Shown here: positions 33,534 to 44,587 of the stretch, one piece after another | How positions within the stretch are numbered: the stretch's first letter is position 1 | How the letters are laid out: every line of letters starts with the position of its first letter | Source: Whalleya microplaca | Lineage: Eukaryota; Ascomycota; Sordariomycetes; Xylariales; Xylariaceae | NCBI GenBank assembly: GCA_022497155.1 | Contig: MU385714.1 | Coordinates: forward strand, 1,240,001-1,304,000 | Length of the DNA stretch: 64,000 nucleotides | Reading direction: 5' to 3' | Notes under the pieces: generated by a model | Told to the model about the DNA's origin: nothing | Database searches by the model: none | The model's input: only the letters and a program-made list of their open reading frames with translations | Made by a program: the position numbers and the translations under genes

Positions 33534-34700
33534 TCATCTTGACGGTAGCACTTTTCTCGCATATTCGCGTGCCAACTTTAGTATCGCCCTGACTTGATCC
33601 TCCAGTCGTCTGTCTTTCCGCCTCCGCATCCACAGTAGTACTATACCCAAGGCCACTATATCTATGGCTAGATGCTTCGTGATCACCCAAAATAGCCAGT
33701 TAAACCACGCCGGGAAACTCTTCTCTTTCTTCGACCTCCATTCCCGCCCTGTCGTGATCTGTTCCCTTAGCGCTGCGACTTCTGCCGATAATCTGACCAT
33801 TGCCCGCTCTACCTTCCGCGACCATCTATCCCCTTTCTTCACGTACGCCCCTTCCTCTTCGTCTTCGTCGTCCTCGTGCTGTTCGCGGTACTCCTGCTCC
33901 GCAGCGTCGTCCTCGCTCATCGGACTAAGTATTTTCATAGGCCCCTCCGTCCCGCTCATTGGTTGGTGAAACCGGCGCACTCCCGTGGAGGCGGCGGCAT
34001 CCTTCGGCGACGCATTCGACGACGAGGGGCTATTATTCTTGATCTGGTTCCAGACGAACTCGAGCTCGGAGACTAACTCGCTCGCATCCCTATAACCACA
34101 ATTATTAGTCTATCAGACCCTTACATACCCCTATCCATCACCGACACTTCCAACCCAACCTTCTCCCACCCTCTTCCCCTTAATAATGCAATTTGACAGG
34201 CGAAAACATATGAGAACAAGAGACTCACGGCGTAGTAGCATAGCGATGCATAGTCTCGATCAGCGCCTCGATGTACCGCCTCTTAGCCTCGGTGCGGCTG
34301 AGCCCGCTCTGCGCATTCCACGCGTCCCACTTATCGCGCTCGCGCACCAGCTCGTCGGCGTCGACGCCCGGCATCGCCTGCGGGCGCTCCATGACGCCGT
34401 CGACGTCGCCCTCCATCGCCTGCTTGTACAGGCCGTACAGGCGCAGGCGGTCCGCCGGCGGCGGCCGCGACGCCCCCGTCTTCGGGATCTTCTTCACGGT
34501 GTTGAGCGCGTGCACGAACACGCGGTCTGGTTGAGCACAATGGCCTGTTAGCCTATGCGTAGAGGTTATGGTACGTAAGGGAGAGGGGCTTGGGTTGGCT
34601 GGCTGGGCTTGTTCGGCTAGCGAGCGCTGCTTCGGGGCGCTTGCTGCGGCGCTGGAATGGAAGGGAATGGTGTTGGAGACGTACCAACTGAGTCTGCCAT
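33534..34700 (-). CDS. Atg37/ACBD5-like acyl-CoA-binding membrane protein
   Basis: Exons 34700-34685 (16 nt), 34526-34229 and 34089-33534 join to 289 residues. An acyl-CoA-binding domain fills ~5-100: it has DRVFVHALNTVKKIP, YGLYKQAMEGDVDG and the signature KWDAWNAQSGLSRTEAKRRY. Then come a Ser/Glu-rich linker with a run of acidic residues at ~165-180, a coiled-coil segment (RKVERAMVRLSAEVAALREQI), one transmembrane helix near ~235-255 (FNWLFWVITKHLAIDIVALG) and a short basic tail. This order (ACBP, coiled coil, C-terminal anchor) is that of yeast Atg37 and mammalian ACBD5, peroxisomal membrane proteins that bind acyl-CoA and act in pexophagy. The 16-nt first exon is easily lost in automatic annotation. 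Confidence 0.85.
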
Positions 34701-35785
34701 GGTGGGACTATCATCTGTCTTTCTGTCCGTCCGTAGGTATGTGTAGGTTTATACGCGCAAACGTCGTCTCGCCTTGCGGTCACTTTCTCTTCTTATCTAC
34801 CCCTATCCTTGGAGGTTGTATTCTACGACGCAATCGACGAATTCGGCACTTGAGAAGCGAGAAGGGGTATCAAACAATCGGAATCGAACTTGTTATCGCG
34901 AGCGCTCGGGAAGGCTGGGTGTCGAAAAGGAAAGGGAATTTGCCGCCTAATGTCTCGGCTGCGAGAGAGAAAAGGTAGCACAGGTTCACACGAACACGCA
35001 ACACGCTATTCGACGGCTAACAGAATAGAGAAAGTAAATATGTATAACTAAGTATTACAAGAGATCTAAGAAAAGTCGACGTATCAAAACTCAAGGGAAG
35101 TATTGCGCGAACATTGGGCCATCAGATAGGTCTGTTATTTCCCGTCGAAACCGATAAGCGGTCATTTGGCATTTGGGCTAGAAAGCAGCTCATGTCCATC
35201 AGAGAGTGGGCTGCCAGCAACTCGGCCCTCTGTCGTTGGTGTTGCCTCGGCGCAGAGTGCTTGGCGGTGCAGGGGTAGCGCTGTCTGACTCGCGTAATCC
35301 CTAACCATTTGCGTCACTACCCCGTGGATCCAACAGTGGTGGTTGTGGGGTCTCTCCTCTTCATGGCGCCCCCTAGCCCCCATCCCCCCTTGCGTCTGTT
35401 CCGAGGGACGCACGTGAAGACTAGGTTGGAACCGTTATTGATTCAAAGAGGTTGATAATTCGTTGTCTCAGCTGTGTGTTCCACCTCTCTACATACATAT
35501 GTGCAAGTCATACTTAGCCCGAAAGTTTCTACATACTTACTTACACGGTAGAAAGTAATTTAACACAAGCCGGCAGCCGTAGTATCGTAAACCCTGCATA
35601 GATGGTAGGTCGCTAGCATCTACATCAGGAACGAGATTCGCTAGTACTTGAGCTGGGGAATATCTTAATGCTGTATATATGAGATTTCTCTATTTATACT
35701 TGGTAGTATGGGCGCATTATACACATCTAGCGCTGACACACAGAATAATCCGTACATTAGATACTACTGAGTTCACGCTACTCAG
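34701..35785. other. Intergenic region, 1.1 kb
   Basis: Promoter of the Atg37-like gene followed by the 3' flank of the RNase III gene. No coding signal is recognised; the frames at 34568-34978 and 35162-35413 lack similarity. Confidence 0.4.
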
Positions 35786-37093
35786 CTAAGACCAGTCGTC
35801 GTACTCCTGTTTGATTGGTACTGCTTGGGCGGCTTGGGCAGCCTGGGCGGCTTGGGAGGCTTCCTTCTTCTTCTGCAACTGCTTCATCAACTTATGATTG
35901 TCTAGCGCTCTTTGCGCTGCCTTTGCTCCGGCTTCCTTTTTCGAGAAGCCACTTCCAAAGCCTAGCTGAAGGTTGCTCTCCCCGAGTCCGTCAAGAAATA
36001 CACCCACAGTGTACCATGGAAGCCTCGAATGCCTCTCCTTTTTGGGTTGACCCAGATCATTGTATGAGATCTTAACCCCGTGTGTACCGATGGTCCGGCT
36101 TAGTTGGACTTTGGGATTCAAATCTTGGGGCTCTGGCTTTTGATCGTTGGCATTGCTCTCAGTCTTTGTATCGTCGCGTACCACTTTGGGCGGTTTTTGA
36201 TACTCGCGCCGAATCTCTTGTGCAAGTGTCCTGCTCCAGAGGGACTTCAGCCAGGCCGAGACACGCGACAGCCCATCGGAATCCCCCATGATTGCCGCTG
36301 CGACGTATGACTCAAAGACATCACCCAACGCCTTCTTCTTTACCTTCTCCTTTGCTGGATGTCCTGCCTCGCTATGAAGATCAAATTCGGCGGGGAAGCG
36401 CGTGCGCTTATTTATCCCGTAATGAACGGTGTAATTGGAGAGGGTCTCGTTTTTGACAAGCCTCTCTCGCAGCTGGGAACACCGTCCTGCCGAAAAGTCT
36501 GGGAAGGTCTGGAAGATGAAGGCCGAAGACATGAGATAGATATAGGCATCTCCAATCCACTCGAGCTGTTCATAGTTCATATCCGTAGCTTTCGCAGTCA
36601 TTCCAGCGTGGGTCAACGCTGCCTGCTCAAGAACAGGATTCAGTACAGGAGGCAACGGTGGTAGGCTAGAGCCTGGTATGTCTTGAGGCGTCCATCTTGT
36701 CAGAGAAGCAGGGTGTGGGATAGATAGTGCTGGAGGCACAGTAACTGAAGGTTCGCCTGGACCATCAAGTTTCCGAGTTTTGTGAGATCCAATTTCATGT
36801 TGACCTGCACCGTTTGCCTATGAATGTGTAAGTCGGCTGCAAAAGTAAAGTTGGCTGAACGTTGCTGGTCTCACTTCGTCTTGAATAAGTGACTGTATCA
36901 CAGATGATATTCTCTTGTTATGGTCACCGAGAACTGCGAGGATGTTCCCATCTAGTGCCTGAGCTCCACGGAATGCATCGAGATCGTGCTTCAAGGCTTG
37001 CGCAGCCCTCAGTAGCTCATCTGCATGCTCAAGTATTTGAGACACTGGCGTCCCTCCCCTATTGTCAAATTCTGCGAACGAGCGTTTTGACAT
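35786..37093 (-). CDS. RNT1: Ribonuclease III (Rnt1 type) with dsRNA-binding domain
   Basis: Exons 37093-36875 and 36817-35786 join to 416 residues (GTGAGA donor, ATAG acceptor). An N-terminal helical region (~1-75) is followed by a disordered Pro-rich linker. The RNase III domain at ~140-280 has the signature YEQLEWIGDAYIYLMSS, with the metal-binding Glu and Asp, and the second catalytic pair in LGDVFESYVAAAI. A double-stranded RNA-binding domain ends near residue 390 (GFSKKEAGAKAAQRAL), and the tail has an Ala/Gln repeat (QAAQAAQAAQA). Yeast Rnt1 processes pre-rRNA, snRNA and snoRNA precursors. Because both acidic pairs are kept, this is probably a catalytic enzyme and not the inactive mitoribosomal relative mL44. 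It is head-to-head with the mS33 gene. Confidence 0.88.
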
Positions 37094-37460
37094 TATGGCA
37101 GGTATACTTTATATTTCATGAAAGATGATTTATAAATATATCCGTATCGCAGTCGGCTATTAAAAGGGCAATGCCTATGCTAATGGGGAGAAACAAAGAA
37201 TGTTCTACAGAATTACTAAGAATTACACGTTCGATGGTTGAAGGTGAGTTCCGCAGGGCAGTAATCGAATGTCGCATTTGCACTGTCTGAAATCCTTATC
37301 GAGCCAAGTTTGTCGCCCCACAGGTCCTTCAGGGCTGTCAATCAGACAACTGGGGACCCACTACTTTTTCCCGCGCAAGGCTTCGCCAACGTCAAACGCC
37401 AACGTCAATTTCCATAAATTGCGAATTTGGACAGCAAGGCTCGCCGCCCAGCCAGTCAAC
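37094..37460. promoter_or_regulatory. Bidirectional promoter between RNase III and mS33 genes
   Basis: Only 367 bp separate the two start codons, so both promoters and leaders must share this space. No TATA box is obvious. GCCAACGTCAA-type repeats occur near 37386-37407. Confidence 0.5.
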
Positions 37461-37967
37461 ATGGCCGTCACTCGCGAAAGGCTCCTAAACCTTATGAAGG
37501 TTAGATTCCTCCCATGTCCAGCTTCTCTGCGAGCAAGCTAACCCGATGATCCAGGCTCAATGCGAGATCTTCTCGACGACGTACAATCCCGATGGAATAC
37601 GAATGGGCAACGTGATCCTGAAACAGCGGTTAAGAGGACCTTCGCTAGCAAAATACTATCCGCCGAGGGGCCCGACAATCAACAAATTAGCGAATGATTT
37701 CAAGGTCCTGCAACTGGAGAGCATCAATGAACGTGAAGATGATAGGATTGAACACCTTGCAGCGTATGCCGATTCCTCTCTATCAACGCCACTAGATTCG
37801 AGGCTGACTTTAGTACAGGGTGAAAGCACGTGGGAAAGGGCCACCAAAGAAGATGAAGGGCCCTCCAAGACCAAGCCTGCCAGAGGGTAAGTCTTGTTTC
37901 CTCTTGTTGCGAGCTTATACTAACTATACACGTAGTGAGACGAGAGAAAAAACAGACTCCTATATAA
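37461..37967 (+). CDS. Mitochondrial small ribosomal subunit protein mS33
   Basis: Exons 37461-37499, 37555-37763, 37819-37886 and 37936-37967 give 115 residues, the usual size of mS33 (yeast Rsm27, human MRPS33). The N-terminus MAVTRERLLNLMK and the stretches CEIFSTTYNPDGIRMGN and LKQRLRGPSLAKYYPP are the family signature. The third exon supplies the basic tail (KARGKGPPKKMKGPP) typical of the family, which is out of frame unless the 55-nt intron with donor GTATGC is removed. The last short exon adds ten residues; if its intron is retained the protein ends differently. mS33 sits in the head of the mitoribosomal small subunit. Confidence 0.88.
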
Positions 37968-39711
37968 ATGTGTACAGTTTCTATAGCCTCCATGTATATA
38001 CAAAGCATCGTTGTGTCAATATAAAGCCAAACGAGCAGGGCGGCCTGCCTCGAACAAATAGCTCCAGATATACTCGAATCTCCCCATATACCCACCCGCG
38101 TCATGAGTTCCCCTTGATAGACAGTCAAACATTCCCAGGAAATGGCTGCCTCGATGTCCAATACGGGCTGTGTCTGGCAAATTCGAGATGCCAAACCCGA
38201 CATAGAAGCTGAAGAGGGCTACAGTTGGCCCATATCGATCGTCAACTCTTTGCCTATTGTGACATGCCCACTTTGCAGACTCCTGGAAACTCCAAAGAAC
38301 ATTGCATAGATGATGCAAAGCTTTGGAGTGATCCTCCTATATATACCATCATATATATATATATATATATATTTACTACCATGAAGGATCATAAAGGCTG
38401 ATCACTTGTCATAAGGTAGTTGCGGGTTGAGGTCCTGATGGCTCAACATCTCTTTGGGTATGTAGGATTATGTGAAGGATTATGTGACCTACAAACAAAA
38501 TAGCCTTATACATATTCACATATCTACCGATCATGATGCTAATAGTTGTGTTGGTTAGAGAAGCAGAATTCACTTCCAAATGCGGACTCACAAGAATCCT
38601 ATATCGTAATTGGTAGTACAGCAAGATGGTTCCTGTGCGACGTGGAAAATCATTGGAGCCAACGTCTGAACCTAACAACAAGCAAGTATACATACAAGTA
38701 TACACACAAGTATGCATACTTAATATTCAAGGGAGGAAGCCACGACTTCATCTAGTTGGGCTGGCTTGATCTGTTTATTTGATATAGAATGGTACCTTCC
38801 TTCGGTGATTTTTGCTGCTTGATCTCATGCCTAGACAATTTCCATTCGATTTCATCCCATCCCGGCTTTACCACGTGGTGCTTCCCTGTTTCATCCCATT
38901 GTTGTTGAAGAGTGAAGGTGTTGTTCAAGTTCCCTCAAGTCCCCTCTTGACCTCACCTCTTCACTTGCACACAATCTTCAGTCATTACACACATCGCCAT
39001 CAACCAAGGCAACTACGCCAACACTCTCAACCCGGTGGAGGTATTTCATCCAAAATCCCCTTGTCTCCAAACAATCTCGTTCGATTTTCGATTTTCGTTA
39101 CAGAACTCCAGCTTGCCTTCATCCTGTCTGCAGTTCTGGTCGACACTGACACCACTGATTCACCTGCACCGAGTGGTACCTGATTTAATATTTTTTTTTT
39201 CCGTTCTGATTCACATATAGGCAACTAGCTGCAGACGTGCGCATCTGATCAATACCCGCCTTTGTAGAGATAACATCAAATACGCTGTTGCTCTGGAATA
39301 GTGTTGCTTCCAGCACTCCCTCAGCGATCTAGGTAGGTAACTGCCCAACCCTAAGCAACCTTATGCTTAGCACTTTCTCTTTCGTCCCATTCTATCTCGG
39401 TAGGCATTAACTTACGAGCCTGCTCGCACCTACTAAAATCCTCACTTCTGAATCTGGTCGTCGGAACCCTTCTCATCTACCTCCTGGTCCATCTTCTGTG
39501 TTATCTTTTCTGTCTTTCGCATCTCACTACCATCTCCATCTCCACCTCCCTCTCCCAACCCCCAACCTCTTTTCCAATTCTGTACGATCTAAACTTTTTG
39601 CTATCCAGGCATCTCTGCCATTTGTCACTTTTGTTAGAAGGACTTATAGGTTCATCGAAAACAAAACCACTGTCAACAACGAATTTCCTTCGACAACTAG
39701 CCGACGAAGAA
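37968..39711. other. Intergenic region and probable long leader of the Pumilio gene
   Basis: No gene is recognised. A (TA)n tract lies at about 38352-38373. From about 38930 to 39660 the plus strand is rich in C and T (CTCCATCTCCACCTCCCTCTC-like runs), a common feature of fungal promoters and 5' leaders, and leads into the Pumilio start. The leader may contain introns that I cannot place. Confidence 0.45.
38352..38373. repeat. (TA)n microsatellite
   Basis: About 11 TA units in the spacer downstream of mS33. It is a simple repeat with no assigned role. Confidence 0.85.
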
Positions 39712-42484
39712 ATGATGTCTACTGCTCCGGCTCCCTCGACCGGCTCCCCTACCTTGCGTCGTACTCCTGCCACCAAGGGTACCTCGATGGAGGAGAACAT
39801 CAAGGTTAGCAGGGAGGATCCCTCTACTGCCAATGTAAGTGATCTCCTCCCGCATTTGCTGCGATTTGTATGTCATGTCAAAGCTGTACTAGATGAAGAT
39901 GCTTTGTATTGTGACGGAGATGATTGGGTAGTGTCACGCGACATGACTTGCTAATTACACCTTGATTGCCTCTGACACGACCGGATGAATCAATGCTGAC
40001 CATTAGCTACAGGACTCGGAAGGCCCTCCGTCTCTGAAGAAGTCGGTCACTGCCCTCTCGGCTTCTTCTCTGGTCAACCAGAGCTGTCCTAAGGTATGTG
40101 ATTGCTCTACTTCTTAGAAAAAAAACTTCTTCTTTATCTGTGCCTCCTAGGCTGACAGTGACAAGAAGATGAAGCTTACTCACGAGTCATCGGGCCCTTC
40201 TGGCTCTTCCGATTCGAACCCCGTTGATAAGTTGCTGGCGACTCTTAATCAACACCAGTCTGTGCTTTATAGGCAAGGCGATGCCTTCAAGGTCTCCGAA
40301 GAAAGCAACATGTATCATCCTACCCTGGAGCATGCCTCTTCCAGCAACTCGGTGCCCATTACCCCTGCCAACGACATGTTCAACGGCACCGCCCCGGCCA
40401 CTCGCCCAGCCAGTGCAGCCTTGAACGATGGCAACCCTAGCACTGAGGAGGTACTCCGCCTCAAGCTGGAGCTAGCCGAAGCTCAGAACAAGATCTCGCG
40501 TCTTGACAGTGAGATTGCCCAAACTCGCCCGACCCGTACCGGTCTAGAACACAATATGAGCAGCTCCCCGTTAGACGCCGAGTTTCCTTCTGGTGTTCAG
40601 GCTGCCCCCAATGCTTCTCGTATCCCCGGAATCCCTTCGCTCAACACCGGCCCCCAGGCCATTGGTAGAGAAGGGGTAACTTCTTGGGCCGCTTATGATG
40701 ACTCGAGATCCGATACAAGTGATGCGTTGTCAGCCACGGGCTTCAATCGCTCGCGCACTATCTGGGGAGGAAACAAGCAAAACCAGGGTGCATTTGCACA
40801 TGGTAGCTTTCCGGCACCTGAGCCGTCTCACAACGCACCATGGGGTGCGCGTGGTGGCAATCAGGGGTACATGGAGCCCAACATGGGGTATGAACCTTCA
40901 GTTTCCGGCAATTACCGCGGAGACCGTTTGACCCCGGATTATGACTTGACTATCAGACCGGCAAACAATCGAAGGAACAACAGATTCGACAGCCGTCTTG
41001 GAACACCGGCCTTTGGCGCCCAGGCTTCATTTGGGGGTGGTTACGGCTATGGCAATAGCCAGTATGAACCTGGCCCCGGCATTCCAGGCCCATCTCAGTC
41101 TCCAGTTGGTGCAGGAATGTATTCAAACTATCAGCCACCGCCTATTGGCACGCCGCTTTCTCCACTGGCCAGCGAGTTCACCTCGGCCTCGGGAGGCGCG
41201 CCATGGAAGTCTGAGGTAAGCTGTCAGACCCATTCCCTGTTGAATGTTGTTATTAACATGTGTTGTGTCGTAGCAAGTTACGCCCGAAGGCCAGACCTAT
41301 CTACCAACCACTGAACCGCTGAATTATCGGCGTCTACTCGAACGAAATGTCAATTGCAATTGGAGATACATTGTCGACAAAATCGTTTGCAATAACGATC
41401 AACAGGCCTCCATATTTTTGCAACAGAAGCTCAAGGTCGGCACGCCCGATCAAAAGTACGACATAGTGGAAGCCATCATTGCCCAGGCCTATTCTTTGAT
41501 GATCAACCGTTTCGGAAACTTCTTGGTGCAGAGATGCTTTGAGCATGGAACACCCGAGCAGGTGATCAAGATTGCCGAAGCCATCAGAGGCTGCACACTT
41601 GAACTTTCCATGGACCCTTTTGGATGCCATGTCGTCCAGAAGGCCTTTGACTCGGTTCCAGAAGACTATAAAGCCATCATGGTCCATGAGCTTCTTCGAC
41701 AAATTCCTAAGACGGTGATTCATAGATACGCATGCCATGTCTGGCAGAAGCTTTTCGAGTTGAGATGGACTAAGTCCCCGCCTCAGATCATGAAGTACGT
41801 CAATGATGCCCTTCGCGGCATGTGGCATGAGGTCGCTCTTGGAGAGACTGGTAGTCTTGTAGTTCAGAACATTTTCGAGAATTGCCTCGAAGAGGACAAG
41901 GTACGTATTGCATTAAGATCACAAGCACCTGAATGGCTAAGCTAACCGTTCCTTAGCGCCCGTGTATCGAGGAGGTCCTTGCCAACATTAACATTGTTTC
42001 GCATGGTCAGTTTGGAAATTGGTGTATCCAGCACATCTGCGAACATGGTGCACCAGCCGACCGAAGCCGAGCAATTGATCATGTCATTCGCTATGCGTGG
42101 GAATATAGCAAGGACCAGTACGCCTCCAAGGTAGTTGAGAAATGCCTGAAGATTGGCGGCGCTGAGTTTCTGACCCGTTATCTTGACCGTGTCTGTGAGG
42201 GCCGCAGGGACTGTCCCCGAATCCATCTCATTGACATTGCCAGTGATCAGTATGGCAACTACTTGATTCAGTGGATTCTGACAAACGCTAGCCCTCAGCA
42301 TCGCGAGATTGTCGCTGTCCACATTAGAAAGCACATGGTATCTCTTCGTGGATCTAAGTTCGGGTCCCGTGTTGGGATGCTATGCACGAATCCGGCCGTT
42401 GCCACTCGACCGGGTCCGGGTATTGGGAACGGGCTGGGACGGATGTCTGCAGGTCCTCGTTACAGTGGCCGTGCTTACCACTAA
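39712..42484 (+). CDS. Pumilio-family (PUF) RNA-binding protein
   Basis: Exons 39712-39834, 40013-40093, 40151-41215, 41274-41900 and 41957-42484 join, all in phase 0, to 807 residues. The N-terminal ~430 residues are low complexity (Ser, Gly, Asn, Pro) with one helical segment (EEVLRLKLELAEAQNKISRLDSEI). The PUF domain covers ~440-780. Its helical repeats carry recognition-helix patterns such as NRFGNFLVQ, DPFGCHVVQ, HRYACHVWQ, ETGSLVVQ, GQFGNWCIQ, DQYASKVVE and DQYGNYLIQ, ending with SKFGSRVGMLC. These proteins bind 3'UTR elements and repress or localise mRNAs; the layout is closest to the Mpt5/Puf5-like group, from memory. ATG codons at 39712 and 39715 are adjacent, and either may be used. 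Confidence 0.9.
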
Positions 42485-43795
42485 TAGTGGCACTGCCCGT
42501 CTTCGGACCAGACATCGTATTCATTTGATGGACAATCCGGTATCTACTGTCGCTTGTTCATTTTAGAGGCCCTGATACGGTTATATGTCGATTTGGCGTC
42601 TCGGTTTGCTTTTTCGCGTTTCTTTTCTTTCGCCCTAATAGCCTGCTTTCGGTCGACCGGAGGCTCCTGACAGATTTCAATTCGGTTCTTTATGCAGGCC
42701 GATTTCACATATGAAAAGTCTCTCGGAAAACATCATCTTGAGCACAGAATTTACAGAATCATAAGTCTACGTCATCCTACGCCCAGCAGGCTACTGCCTT
42801 GCTCGGGTGCCTTGGACACATCATGGTTATGGATTTTGCGATATGGAATCAGAACCTCTCGGGGCATTCATTCGCCACCCTCTCCTAATTCCAAATCAGA
42901 CCACCCTACCTTGGATTGGATTGTGGACGAGCCTCGGGCCAATCCAAAAATCAAATAACTGGCCAACCCCACCATTCTAATATAGTCGCATCGATAGTTT
43001 TCTCGATCTCAGCCGGAGGCGGACATTCTTCAGAGGATAGATGCTTTGTGTTGGGAATCAAGGATTCAGGTTTGTAGAGGGTTGCAAGAAAATCACAAAA
43101 TCGGAGACTGGTAGAGGTTAAATCAGACACTGAACGGAAAAGCCGAGAATGTTACTACTTTGTTTTGTTCTATGGAGGGAAGTCTTACATATGCTTCTGC
43201 TTGTACTATGAAGAGTTTACTTATTTATGATCATTCGTTAATACCTACTGTGAATTATGGCTGTCATCTTGGTATTCGCTATCTCCCGTATGCTCAGGTG
43301 TAGTTGATAAGTTGGGATGACGAAGCCGATAGATGAGTCCCCGTCCGTATGTGCCGGCGAGAGCCTCTTTATCTGATCGATGTCTACTATGTCCCCGGTT
43401 GGTTCGCTCCACACCGGTGGTGAGCGGCTCACGATCTGATAACCAGGTCTCCAATATTAGGGAGGTAGGTTGCATAGGTAGCTTGGACTACGACCCACCT
43501 GGACAGGGGCCCTGCATCTGATATCTCGGGAGTAGACGAACTACATACATGGCTACTTACCTTCTCTGACATCATGGATGCTTAGCATTATACATATGGA
43601 ACTGGCCCAGGCGACGGCGAGTGCTCGGGAGTTGAAGGGTTGTACGTAGGTATCTATATGTTGAGAATAATCTGTAAGCAGACTCATGAAGGGTCTTACA
43701 AGACGATATCGAGAAGGACCTGCTTGAGTGCAGGTTGAGGTACACCTCTATATATATATATATATATATATATCCATACATACGCACGCGCACGC

Positions 43796-43826
<31 letters not shown>

Positions 43827-44587
43827 TCTACCCAGCAGCATTTGGTGATAATTCAGGATTGGTGGTTGAAGGATTGTGTGAGCACATTGAGTATCTTGGG
43901 CAATTTGACCTAGAAAGCAAGAATCCGTGAGATACACACCTCCTGCTTCAACCTGGACTTCCTCAGTTATTGTAGGCATACACATATACATATTGCGAGA
44001 TTATTAGACACAGGTTTCGGTGAGTTGAGTCATTAGACGTGTACGAGTGGACCTAGCTAGCCAGCTAGCCGGTTCCAAGGGGATCCGTCGCGGGAATTAG
44101 ACATCGTTGATCTGCCTACCTTACCCACCGTGCTAGGCAAAACCACAATATCGGCGTGCGGAAAGCGGGATAGCGAGGCTGACGAGTGCCGGCGTTGGAC
44201 GGCAAGCTAGTTAGTCGATTAACTCGTGTACTGTACACCTCATCACGAAGTTGGCGCCCCAAGCAGGACTCGTTCAAACTACGTGTATAGATAGATAGAC
44301 ATGTTCACCATTGATGAAAAACGGAAAGATGTTGTTCTGGGCGCTTTTTTTTATGTACTTTCTCGACTACTCCGCTGATCCTGTGTGCTAGCTATATGTA
44401 CATTTGTGAGTGATGCATGTGCAACCGTTGAACAAAAGGGAGAAAAACGAAGATCCCAACCCCACACACAGCACAGCACAGTTTAATAGATACTATGCTG
44501 CTCTCTTTCTTGCTTTATCTGATCCGAGTCTTCCGAATCTATATCTCGCGGCTTGCAACCTAACTCCAACGACACCCGTATTGATCA
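42485..44587. other. Convergent intergenic region, 2.1 kb
   Basis: 3' flanks of the Pumilio and complex I genes. The only distinct structure is the compound microsatellite at 43749-43827. Short words AGCTAGCCAGCTAGCC occur near 44053. Frames have no similarity. Confidence 0.45.
43749..43827. repeat. Compound (TA)n-(CG)n-(TG)n microsatellite
   Basis: A (TA)n tract at 43749-43773 is followed by ACG/CG-rich sequence, a pure CG run ending at 43810 and a (TG)n run to 43827. About 55 bp from ACGCACGCG onward alternate purine and pyrimidine, the sequence type most able to adopt left-handed Z-DNA. Confidence 0.95.
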
